A stretch of 64,000 nt of DNA, from NCBI GenBank assembly GCA_021234155.1, contig JAJEKV010000072.1, forward strand, positions 1,920,436 to 1,984,435, in the 5' to 3' direction. Shown piece by piece: positions 35,861-48,500 of this stretch; the first letter of the stretch is position 1; every line of letters starts with the position of its first letter. This DNA comes from Isoetes taiwanensis (taxonomy: Eukaryota > Streptophyta > Lycopodiopsida > Isoetales > Isoetaceae). The position numbers and the translations under genes are program-made. A model generated the notes under the pieces. That model searched no databases. It had not been told where the DNA came from and was given only the letters and a program-made list of their open reading frames with translations.

Positions 35861-37434
35861 CCCGACATGCAGCCAACGAGCAACTACTTTGGGGTTTGAT
35901 TGTGTAGGTTTCCCTCTGATGCTTACTCCGGCGGAAGTCGAGTATTCAAGCCATGTAGACCAAGTTGCAAGAGGCTATGGCGGAGAGTACCAAATGTTTT
36001 TAAGCTTAAACGGCTGTGGCAAGTGTCGGCAGATAGATACTTGTCTTGAATCTAAGGCAACGGCTTAGGTTCTATCAAGGGATCGGCTTGGGTAAAAAAT
36101 GGTCTGGCTCTGCTACAAGACAGCATTCCGACACCTTATAAATTAATATTTGCATATAACAGGTACATAGAACGGTGGCTCTTCATAGGTCGAGTTATAT
36201 TCTGGATTGGTGCATAACCGAATGCTTATGGATCATCTTCAGGATCGAGCAAAACCAAACATGGATCCATGGGAAGATAAGAAACGGTCTGTTCAATGGT
36301 GAAAGGATCTGGAAGAAAAAATCATGGTGGAAGCATGGAGTTTAGAACTAGCAGGCTCTTTTAATCAGGTATGATTGGATGATGATTTGATATAGTTTCT
36401 TGTTCCATTTTCTTATTCCAGCCTCAAAAAATCTCCATGCGAATGCTCTAATGTAGTTACATGTCACTAATAGAATGGAAACAGGGCCGGCTATTAGCTT
36501 AAATCTATTGGCTGTTGTATTTGAATAAATTGATCTGAAAGATGTTATGCAAATGCTTAAGAAAGGGGCTAATGCAGGTATAATAGTTTCCCCTGCATGA
36601 TGGATGCAGATTACCATGCTGCTATTGTATTTCAAAAGAAATTGTTTGCTTTGTTATCTTATGTGCTTTGCTTTGCTCCAATTCCTACTGCCATATGCAA
36701 TTTCTACATGTTTAGCTTGATTTTTTGTCCACAATTTCAGCAGATTTAGCTTGATTGGTTGCAACGTGATGCTGCACCAAGGGTCACTTATTTTTTATCT
36801 TTAAGTTTCCACTTCTTCTTGATTCAAGTGGAATGACTTGCTTTTATTTGTTCATTTCAGAGGAAGAGGAGGAGAATACTGTGTCTTCTCAAGAGAAGCA
36901 TGTAATCCACGTGAACACCTTGAAGTTAAGGTAAAAAACATCTTGCAATGTGATTAATATTTAGTTAGTCTTAAAATCTAAAATTTCAGTAAGCATGCTT
37001 GCATTCCTTTTAATATGTTGCTTTTTCATAGTGTGAAAGAAAAAGAGGCTGTATGTATGTTTCTCCTGACAATCTCGAACGTGGATCAAATGTATTCTCA
37101 ACTGAACAAGTTCATGGCAGAGAACAAAGCAAGACAGCGAACAAAGCGAACAAAGCAAGACAGTGAACGTTCATAGGTACTAGGAGAACTACACAAGCAG
37201 AGAAGTTAGACTTAGTGGTAGAGTACTTATTGAGCAAGAATTCTCAGTTAACTGCTAGGAAACTGCTAGAGACAGCTTGGCCAAACAGAATTTTGTGTAT
37301 CAGATTTGTTTCTTGAAATTTGATTAGTTTGTTACTGTTGTTTTTGAAATAATAATTTTTTTTATCAATTTGTTACTGATTAACTTTGCCCAAGTTGTTA
37401 CTTATCAACTTATTTTGAAATGGATATTAACTTA
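35861..37434. other. Sequence replacing the NDC1 3' half
   Basis: Where the remaining NDC1 exons should be, I find no NDC1 motif. Short frames are present (for example at 35880-36068 and 36180-36360) but none is recognised. Confidence 0.45.
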
Positions 37435-37946
37435 CAAATGATAACAGCGTATTTTCTTATGAATGATGTAATAGGGTATTATCTTACGAATGATAACAGG
37501 GTATGTATTTGAAATTACGAATGATAACAGGGTATGTATTTGAAAGAGGGTATGTTTTGGAATGGGGTATCATTTGTAACAGGGAATTATTTGGAATGGG
37601 GTATTATTTGAAACAGGGAATTATTTAGAATGGGGTATTATTTGAAACGGGGTATTATTTTGCAAATGATAACAGGGTATGATTTGAAATAAGGTATTAT
37701 CTGAATAGGGTATTATTTTACGAATTATAACAGGGTATGAATTCACATTCTTTGATTGGGGGATTGCGACACCAAATAGAATTCGGGTATTATCATACAA
37801 ATGAGGAAAAGGGGGATTGTGGCCAAATACCCCGATTCCAAAAATACATTTTATCCCCTGTTCTTCGACAGAAAAGGGGGATTTTATAGGCATTTTTGCG
37901 GGGTATTTTATAGGGTATTAGAGCACCTTTTTTGTTGTGTTATAAA
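37435..37946 (-). repeat. G/A-rich degenerate minisatellite, right arm
   Basis: Plus-strand units such as GATAACAGGGTATG and GGGTATTATTTGAAA. Its outer end, read on the minus strand, is ACAACAAAAAAGGTGCTC, matching the left arm start at 31870. It also shares AAAATCCCCC and AAGAACAGGGG with that arm. Confidence 0.55.
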
Positions 37947-38170
37947 GCTATCCTGGAGAAACCAGTGCCTTGCTGCCATGGCACCGCCTGAAACTCTTAG
38001 TGCATGCAGAAGGCATGGAACATAGCAATCGATCGATTACGATGATGCTTTCAAAGCATGCATGATTTTAAAACGATTTCAAAAAGGTCACATATTGGAT
38101 GCATAGACATGAGTAGCATCAATTTTAAAACGATTTGCACAACACTCATTTAAGAAAAAAGGATATCTGC

Positions 38171-38361
38171 GGGTAAGAGCATTTAGGGTCTATGCATAGT
38201 CAAAGATGATGATATATTTGAGTTCTTAACATCTTCTTGACATCACAAAGTACCTGAAACATGTATGTAACACTCTTGAACATAACACAATTTCTTTTAG
38301 TCAATCTTGTAGTCTAGGTAAAGGATATAATTTTTATGTAGGCCCTAACATGCTTTCACCC
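38171..38361. mobile_element. MITE, second copy
   Basis: 191-bp relative of the MITE in the 5' LTR. It starts GGGTAAGAGCATTTAGGG and ends CATGCTTTCACCC, with a shared core including GATGATATATTTGAGTTC. It has internal deletions, and the flanking 4-mers (CTGC and AGAC) do not match. Confidence 0.85.
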
Positions 38362-39770
38362 AGACACAAGACCATCGGTCCAGAGAAAACTTAGAATTAT
38401 CTAGCAGGCCTCGCCTCTAGATTCATGCTTCAACCATCGATTTTGCACATAAAGCTCTAAATAGAAAGATCACAAAAGTAGACATGTAAGTATCGATTCT
38501 GGAGAGATGAAAAGCTCATGCTGAGAAAAAGGATAAAGCTAAAAACGGCTTGGTATGAAGTTAAAAAATGTCTCATAGCCGAAGAGATCAAACTCTAGGC
38601 ATAATAGGAAAAGGAAATAAAAATCCAATGCATGAATTCCGGACCTTCAGGCTGAATCTGCTAAATACGGTCCGGTTTTACAGGCCAAATATGCTAAATT
38701 ATGCTCTAAGGCTAAACATGGCAGAAGAAAAATAGAAACTAGAGGACGACTGATTAAGTTAGAAGACTAGAGCTAGAGGAAAAACAACCGCGTCTTTTGC
38801 TCTGTTCGACAGGCTTAGATATGGAGGCATTACCCGAAAGTGGCATGAGAGCTCCATGAACTACCTATTCTAGGGCGAAATGCATGCAGAAACGATTTGG
38901 GTCTGGATCAGAAGGAAGATTAGCTAACGAATTGGCCGATTTTAGGAAGAGGATAGCCAGATCTCTGGGGCTTCTCACGTTACGGCCGGTAGACGGATTA
39001 GGTGTTCACAGATCCATACGTGGAGTGAAGGGGGCAAATCGACCTAGTAACTTAATAATTTTTAGCCACTTAACAAGATAGATGAAATTTTAACGACCAC
39101 TAGCTTGAACCACAGCTGGACACCAAATATACGTTGTTACCGTTGTAACACAGGGCTCATCAAAAGAAATTGGACTGTACAAATATAAAAAGCCAGGGGA
39201 CAGTAAAAGAAAAATTTGTCAATGATTATGCAACAAAATAGCAACAGGATCTGGCAAGACATCATGTTTTCGGGATTAGAATGAGTAAGAAAAAAGCAAT
39301 GTCCTGGAAACTATTCACAAACTCTATGTAGCATCACAATGGATAAATGGATCTAAGTAAAATTCATGATGCTTATGAGACAATTTCGTGAGCAATAGAT
39401 GATAATCATGAGGCAAAACGAAATGGTACAAGAAGAAACAAAAACCCAGAGAGAAGCAGAGAACGGAAGTAAGAGCAAAAAAGAGAACAATCTTTTAGAA
39501 ACAAACATGAAAAAGCAAAGGACCATCTTCTAGAAGCAGAATGAAAAAGCAACCCATCTACAACCTATCTACAAACTACAGACTGCTAGATGAAAATAAG
39601 CCTACGATTTAAGCAACCCGTCTACAAACTACAAACACAAAAAGTAGGAAGACAAAACACAAAAAGATGGAACGCTCAAGAGGAAGGCCGATGATGAAAA
39701 CCTAGAACTGATGAGATATATAATCTGTAAAAAAAGATCTTATGGAAAAAATAGACGTTCCAAAAAAGGG
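38362..39770. other. Non-coding, nothing recognised
   Basis: A-rich sequence to the right border of the 10.9-kb insertion. A 65-codon frame at 38884-39081 matches nothing I know. Confidence 0.45.
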
Positions 39771-39823
39771 CCCGTCTTCTCCAAGAATGATGGTTCTATG
39801 TTGCCATAGAACCATTCCATTCT

Positions 39824-40655
39824 CCCCCCTCACCCCACCACACCCCATCATCTATCCCACCACCATAGACTACCACCACATCTTTGCGACCACCACATTA
39901 CCACCACATGCACCACATTGTCCATTACCACCACACAAATTATGCAATATAAACACAAAGTTTGTTGGATTGTTTGTTTTATTGTCTTTTCCCTCTTGAG
40001 AAAATTTTGAAAAGATTCTGCCACCACACTCCACCATATCCCACACCACACCCCTCCACCACACTCCACCATATCCCACACCACACCCCTCCACCACACT
40101 CCACCATATCCCACACCACACCCCTCCATCACACCCACCCACCACCACCACCACACTCAACCATGTACCACACCACACCCCTCCACCACACTCCACCACC
40201 ACCACCACCACACTCCACCACACCACAATGACATCACACCACAATCCACAACACTACACCACCACCACCACACCCCCACCACACTCCACCACACCACACC
40301 ACACACCACCACCACCACCACCCCCACCACCACACTCCACCACACCACATCATACCACCGCACACCACCACACACACACCACCACCCCCCCCCCACCCCC
40401 ACCCCACACACACACACAAACAACACACCCCACCACCACCACACACCACTCCACCACCCCCCACCACCACACTCCACCACCACCACTCCACCACCACCAC
40501 CACACTCCACCACACTCCACTACCACCACCACACTCCACCACCCTGCACAATATCCTACAACTCCTTGCTACCACCACACATTTGGTGTATGGTGTTTGG
40601 TGTGGTGTGTGGTGGGGTGTGGTGTGGTGTGGTGTGTGGTAATGTACACAACACT
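39824..40655 (-). repeat. CACCAC minisatellite, element I copy 2
   Basis: Counterpart of the 9.3-9.94-kb array, read on the other strand. It contains three near-perfect units of about 39 bp (about 40021-40130) with CCACCATATCCCACACC. It ends beside the same unique segment (CTCCTTGCTACCACCAC). It sits in the transposase intron. Confidence 0.9.
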
Positions 40656-40756
40656 AAGGTTCTCGTTCTGGTGAATATGATGAGCGTGGGGCATGGTATG
40701 GTGCATGGTTTGGTGTGGTATACACATCCTAACAGTTTAGTGTTCATTTCATGCAG

Positions 40757-43700
40757 ATGCTATTGTTCAAGAGGTTTCTGGACCAACATCCAGAATTATT
40801 ATTATTTTTTTTTTCAAGGCAAGATTTTTATGTTTTTATTAATAATATAATATGTAAATACATTTATTTCTGGCTCCATAGTAGCCTGATAGCCTAAACA
40901 TTTCAGCATAATCCACCCAGGTATGGAATAAAATGTAGAAGCACCATTACACCCATCTATCAGAGTGATCCTGATATACCTGAAGATGATACCCCTTTAA
41001 GATCCGCCTCCGAAAATGCAGTGGACAAGAACAAACAAAGTGGAAGCTTCATCCCTCGCGTTAACTCGGCCCATACACTATCTATATCTCAGTACTACTG
41101 GAAGAATAAAAACGCTTTTTCCAATTTCTCGTACTTAAGAGTGTTATTCTCACCTTCTTCTTAGAGATATAGATGCAAAGACCTCTCCCCAATGGGATGG
41201 TCCACCTTCACTTCACTGCCCATGAACACTTGCAATGGGTTTCCTCTTCCCTACGCTCTACCAACTGGATGGAAAAGTAAACTAAAGCCCCCCACCACTG
41301 GCTGGCTCATAACCCACCATTCAACCTGCTAGCAGCTGTAAGAGCATGTGGCCTTCTCGTCCAATGTTCTCCTAGAATTACTTGCCTTCAGGCAGATTGC
41401 TTTCATGATGCACTCTTTTAAAATCCAAACCTCTTTCAGCTGGGATGAAAGAGGGTCAACATGAAAGAACTAGGCTCCATCCAAGTTACATGCCATCACA
41501 TCTATAACAATCAGGGCTAAACCAAACCAGAAGAATGCTGTCACATGCACCCAAAGACCTCCAGAGCAAAAGACGATCGCTCAAGCTAAAGTCCACCATT
41601 CTTGAGAAGTCTCCTTTGCTCACCCACACAGAGGGGACTGCTCAAGAACCAGCACACTAAATATATTCCAAAACTACTCCACCACCAGATAGACTACTGC
41701 AAGAATCATACCTTAGATGTCGGCTGAATAATTCCAACGCACTCATCTTGGTGAGCCCAGTCTGTAGCAGATAAGAGATGTGATATACCCCAAACCGAAT
41801 CTAATGCAGTAATCAGGACTAGGACTGCACATTTCTTGTTCTTGCTTGCCCCAACTGAAACCTAACGCAATAACACATGATCTTTGAACAGAAAGTGTCC
41901 TTCCATGTTTAAAACGGGAAACACAATCAAATGGTATTGCTCTAGCATCTGTCCAGAGTGAAACCGAATAATCCAGATAAGTTGAAGTCTATAAGCTGCA
42001 ATAAGTGCAGCAGATCCTTGCTATACAGCCTGCAGCCGTCTAGTACCCCCTAAGCTGCAGTGAGTGCAACGAATCCTTGCTACAGTGAGTGCAGTCGTCT
42101 AAGCTACAGTGAGTGCAGCATATCCAGTCTAAATCTGAGAAAGAAATCTGGCCCAAGGCACACATCCAGAAACGGAATAAAGCATACCATTATGATTTGG
42201 GCTCCTCCGTAGCAAGAACAGAGCTAACAAAGCACGCCCTGTCGATGCATGATTGGCTTCCCATTCTAGTTAAAACGTAGGAAGGAGATATATGCGACTG
42301 TTCTAACCTCAGGGTCTTGTGCTTAAGGATTCTTCAGAGCTAAGACGAGCTCGAAATAAAACCCCTTTGCCACAGGTCTGAATCGTTGGGGCTTAGAAGC
42401 ATGCTCCAATCCACGAAAAAACTACAGAAACATAGAAGCCAGTGGTCAAGGATGATTTTCGACCACTCCTCCAGCAGAAATGTGAGGAAGAAATTAAGAT
42501 TCGTCTTTGAGCTTTTGAGAAGCTAAAACTCTGATTTGTTGTGAAATTGAAGGACTTCAATAGTTGCTCTTGCATTGAGCACGTGAGGATGCAAATGCTA
42601 GTGGATGGACTCAATGGGATGAGAATCAAACATCCAAAGAATTGCACTTGCACCTGCGATGTTTGTAGATCACATGAACTTGGTCAATGCAGGGCACACC
42701 AGCATAAAATTGCAAGTACAGGAAGCTTGTGGAGATCTATATTGTGTCCAAAGAGTGAATTAGATGAGTTTCACAAGAAGGCGTGCATCCTTGGAGATTG
42801 TGAGCTGTGTGGAATCAAGAAGTTTCGCACTGTCCCATGGAAGAAAGTGGCGAAGAATGAAAGTGAAATGGGAGTACATTGACTATGAAAAAGACAACGC
42901 CTCGAAGTTCGTAGTAGGAGAGTGACTCATCAAGACAATGAGACGTAACCCAAGGAGCTTCTGGATAAACTGAAAGAGCGTCTAAAAATCTTTCCACTGT
43001 ATAATTTCAGGTACCAATGGCAAGCAAAACAATTTAAGGAGCTTCTGGAGAATCTCCCAGCAGATGCATGTCTTTCGGTAGTGGATTTTGCATAAAACTA
43101 TACATTCAAGGAACAAGAGGAGGTGCAAATCAGTCTTTGGGTCAATAACCAGATTACCATTTTGGTTCAAATAACATATCAGTACGACTCAGTGGCCGAT
43201 GAAATTATCAAGGAAACACATTACTATGTATCAGATGATAGGGAACACGATACTTTGTTCGTGCAACACTGCTTCATGAAGCACCACAAATATCTGGAGC
43301 AGAAAGGAAGGGTGCCAAAGAGACATTATGTGTTTTCAGATGGTGCAGCATCTCAATTCAAGGCTTCTAGACCATTTTACTTTGTGGCTAGGTACATAAA
43401 CGACACTGATATCTATATGATGTGGAATTTTTTTGGTTCTAACCATGGGAAAGGTGAACACGATGGCAAAGCTGCCGAGTTGAAGAGATGGTTAAGACAA
43501 CTGCAATTAAAATACAGTAGCATAAAATTGGGTAATGCTCATGAAGTGGTAGAAGTTGCCAAAGAGATGTTTACTTGTGGAACATCCGAGTGGATGAACA
43601 CATCTGAAACCAGTAAGAGGAAGAATATAAAAAGGTTCTTTTGAAAAGTCAAGGTGGAGGATATAGATAGAAAGAAAGCATGGGGTGCAGAAAGGATTTT

Positions 43701-44325
43701 GGACACTAGGCAGATCCATTGTGTACATGCATTCAATCCTGAATCTCCATTGCAGTTGCACACGAGGAAATTTTCATGCTTCTGCAGCTATTGCTTGGAT
43801 GGCATGTGGGATAGTTCTGTGAACAAGCACTATGTTGATGATTGGAAACTTCAAGTTATTGTACCATCCTCCAATGTGCATGCTGACATTGAGGACCGTA
43901 AATCCAGCAGGTCCTTGTTCTCCTCCAATCCCACGATGTTAGCAGAGGTACTTAGAGTTGGTGATAATTTTGCTGTCGTTGCTCCGAAAGGGAATGATGA
44001 GGGTTCTGAATTTTGGATTCTAATGTGCACAAAACCAAAATGGATAGTGGAGAAAGACTTCCAACTCAATGGAACATGGTACCTCGCCGGTGATAGTGTT
44101 ATAGAAGGTATGTATTACAAGAAAGGCGCAAGATCAACCGTCAGCTATGATCTTTGTAGTAAAGACGCCTTAGGCATAGTATTCACAACACAGATCTGTG
44201 CAATCAGACTTCACATGCCACCAACTAAACGTCAAAACAGGACTATATATAGGCTGGATCCTTTAGATGAGGAGAAAATTTTACAGAACTTACCCGAAGT
44301 TCTTTCTGATGATGATGAAATGTAA
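40757..44325 (+). pseudogene. DDE-type transposase of element I, 3' exon, copy 2
   Basis: Begins at acceptor TTTCATGCAG (MLLFKRF). A poly(A) retroposon interrupts it after about 12 codons, and the exon resumes near 42488. It then shows KLKDFNS, CTCTCDVCRS, CELCGIKKF, a frameshifted stretch at about 42880-43120 (the copy reads VVDFA then a stop), VFSDGAASQFKASRPF and FFGSNHGKGEHDGKAAEL. A further stop precedes the C-terminal part, which carries APKGNDEGSEFWI and ends EVLSDDDEM. It converges on the Ulp1-like gene. It is disabled by at least one frameshift and several stops. Confidence 0.75.
40795..42487 (-). mobile_element. Poly(A) retroposon, unclassified
   Basis: This 1.7-kb segment is absent from copy 1. 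On the minus strand it ends in A11 followed by AATAATAAT, a retroposon tail. Its 5' part shows no recognised domain. Short frames on the minus strand around 41.2-41.7 kb could be a decayed protein. A short target duplication (AGAATTA/AGAAATTA) is only approximate. Confidence 0.6.
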
Positions 44326-44734
44326 AACCATTCTGTAGTTTTCAGAACTCATCTGAAATTTTGTGCTTCAGCTGTGAAAATGAGTTTGTCTTGATTTCTT
44401 TTGAAGATTTGAATTCTTCTGAACACTTGATTCCTTTATTTGTGAGATGAATTGAAATGAATTTTCATTCAAATGAATCGAGGTTACAATAACAATTATG
44501 TACATAAGAAACATATACGGTGATTTAAAGTATGAGGTGACTCATGCACCTACATACTTCCCAATACATATGTTCCTCTCAGTTCCAGCTTTTGTTGCTT
44601 CTAATCTTAAAATTTCAAGCATGAACACTCTAACATCAACTAGATCCTGGTCTGAAATGTCCACAACCTGCAGTTAACCACACTTTGTCAATAACAGAGT
44701 TTGGTTTGTCTGCTGCATTTGAGTTGACTTACTA

Positions 44735-45480
44735 GATCAGGCAACAATATATTCACTCCTTTCAAGTACCCCCTCACAAATTTGTGCATAAACGAACATA
44801 CGGCAGGGCCACATGAATGACCATCGGTTTGAAGAGGCGTTCTGAAAATTTTCACAACATCTGAGGTTGTAAAGCTGAAATTATTGTGTCCAAGCAATTC
44901 CAGGAACCTGCATTCAAAGTTTATTTTCATTGTGCCACAACAGCAAAATGCAATGAGCAAGCACTAACCTCTCAATATGTCTGAAACTGTCATGCAAGCC
45001 CGAGCTATCAAAGTGATATATCCCTGGTTTATATCTCTGTGCGAGACACGCGTGGCTTACAATCAGAAAACAGGTTCAGTGATGTCCATCACAAGCAGGC
45101 AAAAACATGTACTGGCACTTATCCAGATTCACATGTTTCCTTATTGTTTTGTAATTATTTGTGTCCTTGACAATGTCGAGTGAAAAAGAGGGTCAAAGAA
45201 ATGAAAGGGATGGCTCATTCCTTGGAGCATCAAGTAGTATTCCATGTATCTGCAAACATATGCATATGATGGCACAATCCTGATGATCACAAATCAGATG
45301 AAAGTATCACCTTGAGAAGAGGAGGATCAATTGATCATTGAACCACTGCGTATCAGCTTCCAAAATTTTGATGTCGGTGGAGCTAAAAGTTTTAGTTCCA
45401 TTCAGCACCACTTCCAAATGTGTATGTGGCTTTAGATAGATAGGGACTGCCGAAGCTCTGTCATGTTCTAAACACACACG
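44735..45480 (-). pseudogene. Ulp1-like (C48) cysteine protease of element I, copy 2
   Basis: Exon blocks match the copy 1 protease. SSTDIKILEADTQWFNDQLI is the domain start, with the WxND signature intact here. A middle exon lies at about 45080-45255. The last exon has TPLQTDGHSCGPAVC and ends DLV before a GTAAGT donor. The His-bearing exon is damaged relative to copy 1, where GHH is preserved. It lies downstream of and in the same direction as the phosphatase gene. It could be the 3' exons of one polyprotein gene or a separate gene; a stop after KYFHK in the phosphatase favours separation. Confidence 0.7.
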
Positions 45481-45585
45481 AGAACATTTGCTCACAATCC
45501 ATTCAAATATTTTAAATTGAAAAAGTACAACACATATCATAGAATTTTTTTTACTTATATTGACTTTCAAAGAGTTTTACAAGAT

Positions 45586-48500
45586 TCATTTATGAAAATA
45601 CTTGTCGAGCATTTTCATGCAATTGCGCCGCGACTCTTCAGAATCCCACATATTCCACATTTGATGTTCCTTCACATAAGCTGGCACACTTTCTGCAGCC
45701 AGAAGTCCTTCCAGCCATGGTTTGAGTTGCTCCAAAAGGAAATTGGAATCCAACCTATCGGGAGCAAAACTATTTGGACATATCATTGTGTTCGGCTGGT
45801 TGGCATAACCCTTATATCTGCTGTCATCTATCAATAATGTGTTTTTCACTTGGTATTTCCAGTATTTCTTGTACACTTTGGACAGATCCTTAAGGAAAAT
45901 TGGCTTATTAACCACTTTTAATTTTGTGTTGGTGCAGTCATCCTGATTCCAAATAAAAAGAAATCTGGCCTTATATTCCCGCAGCAACTTTCTCATCAAC
46001 AAGTCAACATTACTCTTAGCCATGCTGGACCACAATGCAATCTCAAAATTTGATGTACACCATTCTAAAAACTCATGTAATCCAGGCCTGGAAACTGCTG
46101 CCTTTTGAAGGTTCAATTTTTGGAGGGTCACTTCTGGCTCGGCTGATGCAGGGATCCCGTCTTTCAAGTCATAAAACTTGCCTAGAACCCCATTAAAATC
46201 CAGAACATGGAGAATTTCAGTTAACCTCTTGGTTTTTCTTGGTTGAGGTTGTATTGGACTCGTTGAGCAGTCTGCATCTTGTCCAGGATCCGGGGTTTCT
46301 TTGTCAACTTCATCACCTGCATCCGCATTTGGCTCATGTTCAGCACCAAAACGTTTTTCTGGTGAAGGATCCCGTGCAGAATGAATCTCAAGGGAATTAA
46401 TTTTCCCCCCTAAAATAGATGCACTAGGAATCTCTTCGTGATGGCTTCCAGTTGCAGTAGCGTCTATCTCTGTAACATAATTGAAATGAGGAAGACCACA
46501 GAAAAATACAAAAAAATAAATCATGTATGTGGCATCGATACTTACTTCATACGACTGCATTCAGTTCATTATCCAAATTTCGTTTTGGAGTCTCCACGCT
46601 GTCAGCAGCTGGGATTGACTTAGAAGTATCAAATGGGGTGAATTCTAGGTACACCCGAGAGGTATCTTGCAGTCTTATAACCGATCGAGGCGTGGATAAC
46701 TGTTGGATATCCTTGGTCTCAAATTTCTGTAATTCTGCAAACACTAAGTCAGTAGACCTGTGACAACATCAGTAAACATTAGTTAAGGCACTTACTTGTG
46801 TCTATTGGTTCTTGTGGTACCACTCAAATACCAAAAGCCAAAAACCATGTCTCAGTCATAATGTGGGCACAACTGGGGCTGCAGCAGGTTCTAAAGTGTC
46901 TGCAAAACAAATTCAAAATCAATAGAGTCTTTAGACGAGGGTTAAAGATGATAATATTTACCTCAAATGGTGTGATAGACATGGAATGTGATACTGGTGA
47001 CTACATTCTGCTATCACAACTGGCAACATTTTACCCTCCCATTTCAGACAACGTCCACAAAATGGACAACCTTCATCACCCTCTTCTTCTGCATCAGGAA
47101 ACATTGGAAGTGCAGGATCTAAAGGAGTGTCATGACCACTACGCTCAGAAAAAATCTCAAATCTTTGCATTCGAGGTTGCAGCTGCAGCAGTAAGTCTTC
47201 ACATGCCTTTAGCTCAATTTCAGTTTCTGCTAGTTCCTTATTTAATTGATTCAGCCCAGGCAACACTGTACCATTTAGCTCTTCATCCTTTAGTTCCTTA
47301 CAACCCGAATACCCTCTGCTGCTTTCGGATTTGCTGTCATGATTGATTGCCATCTGTGCAAATCAGCTCTAATTTCTGATGCTTTATGCTCCATCAACTC
47401 AATCTTTCTTTTGATATCATTTTTCCTATCCTCGTTTGCTTGCAATCGTTGCTTGCATCTATCAAACCTAGCTGATATTGTAGCCAACCATTCCTTCACA
47501 AGTCTGCAAAACAAAACACTACGTATATGTCAGCCTCCTAACATAGTAAGCCACATACTGATGGAAGACCACAATCACACAGCACACAACACAAGGTACT
47601 CTCTACACACCACCACATACCACACACCACACAACATACGCTGCACAGTACACACCACACAACATGTTGTGGTGGTAGCAAGGAGTGGTGGGACATTGTG
47701 CATGGTGGTGGTGGTGGTGGTATGTGGTGGTGGTGGGGTGTGGTAGTGGGGTTTGGTGGTGGTGGTGGTAGTGGTGGGGTGTGTGGTGGTGGTAGAGTAT
47801 GTGGTGTGGTGTGGTGGAGTGTGGTGGTGGTGGGTGTGGTGTGGGACATGGTGGAGTGTGGTGGTGGGGTGTGGTGGTGGTGGTGGTGTGGTGTGGTGGT
47901 GGTGGAGGGTGGTGGTGGTGGATTGTATTGTGGGACTTGGTGGGACTGTGGTGGTGTGGTGGTGGGTGTGGTGGGTGGAGTGTGATGGTGGTGGAGGAGT
48001 GTGGTGGAGGGGTGTGATGTGGGACATGGTGGAGTCTGGTGGTGTGGTGTGGTGGTGGTGGAGTGTGGTGGAGGGATGTGGTGTGGGATATGGTGGAGTG
48101 TAGTGGTGGGAGATGGTAGAGTGTAGTGGTGGGAGATGGTGGGGTGTGGTGTGGGAGATGGTGGATGCCAACAATTCACCCACTCACCAGACCACATATA
48201 CCTCATCTATTATTCTGACATCCATTGCATGAAATGCCCCACAGATGGCATCATAGAGACACAACATGACAATACAGCCAACATGATGCAAAATGGTAGT
48301 AGACATACCTGATTCTTGAAGTGGATTTGAGGTTACTTTTTCTGTGTTGATAGAAACAATCTAGGTCAAGCTTGAGATTTTTTTATGTTGTAACACAACT
48401 AATAATTGAACATACCTGCAATGGCATGTTTTGGTCTCAGAATATTGCTCTGCTTTTCTGTTTTGATTGTGAGTTCAGATTGAATGTGTGGTCTAGAGGA

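Larger units (their letters stand above)
28887..39817. mobile_element. 10.9-kb insertion in element I copy 2
   Basis: Copy 1 is continuous at this place (about 9940), while copy 2 is interrupted. The insertion is flanked by CATTCT (28881-28886 and 39818-39823). A hairpin GGTTCTATG-TTGC-CATAGAACC lies 4 bp from its right edge, and CATTCTTGG appears inverted near both ends. I cannot name the type. It contains purine-rich repeats, a foldback, a MITE and a broken NDC1 gene. It may be composite. Confidence 0.65.

Noticed and set aside
41330-41350. Element I terminus (TAAGAGCATGTGG)
   Set aside because: Lacks the GGG start and any partner or target duplication; likely chance.
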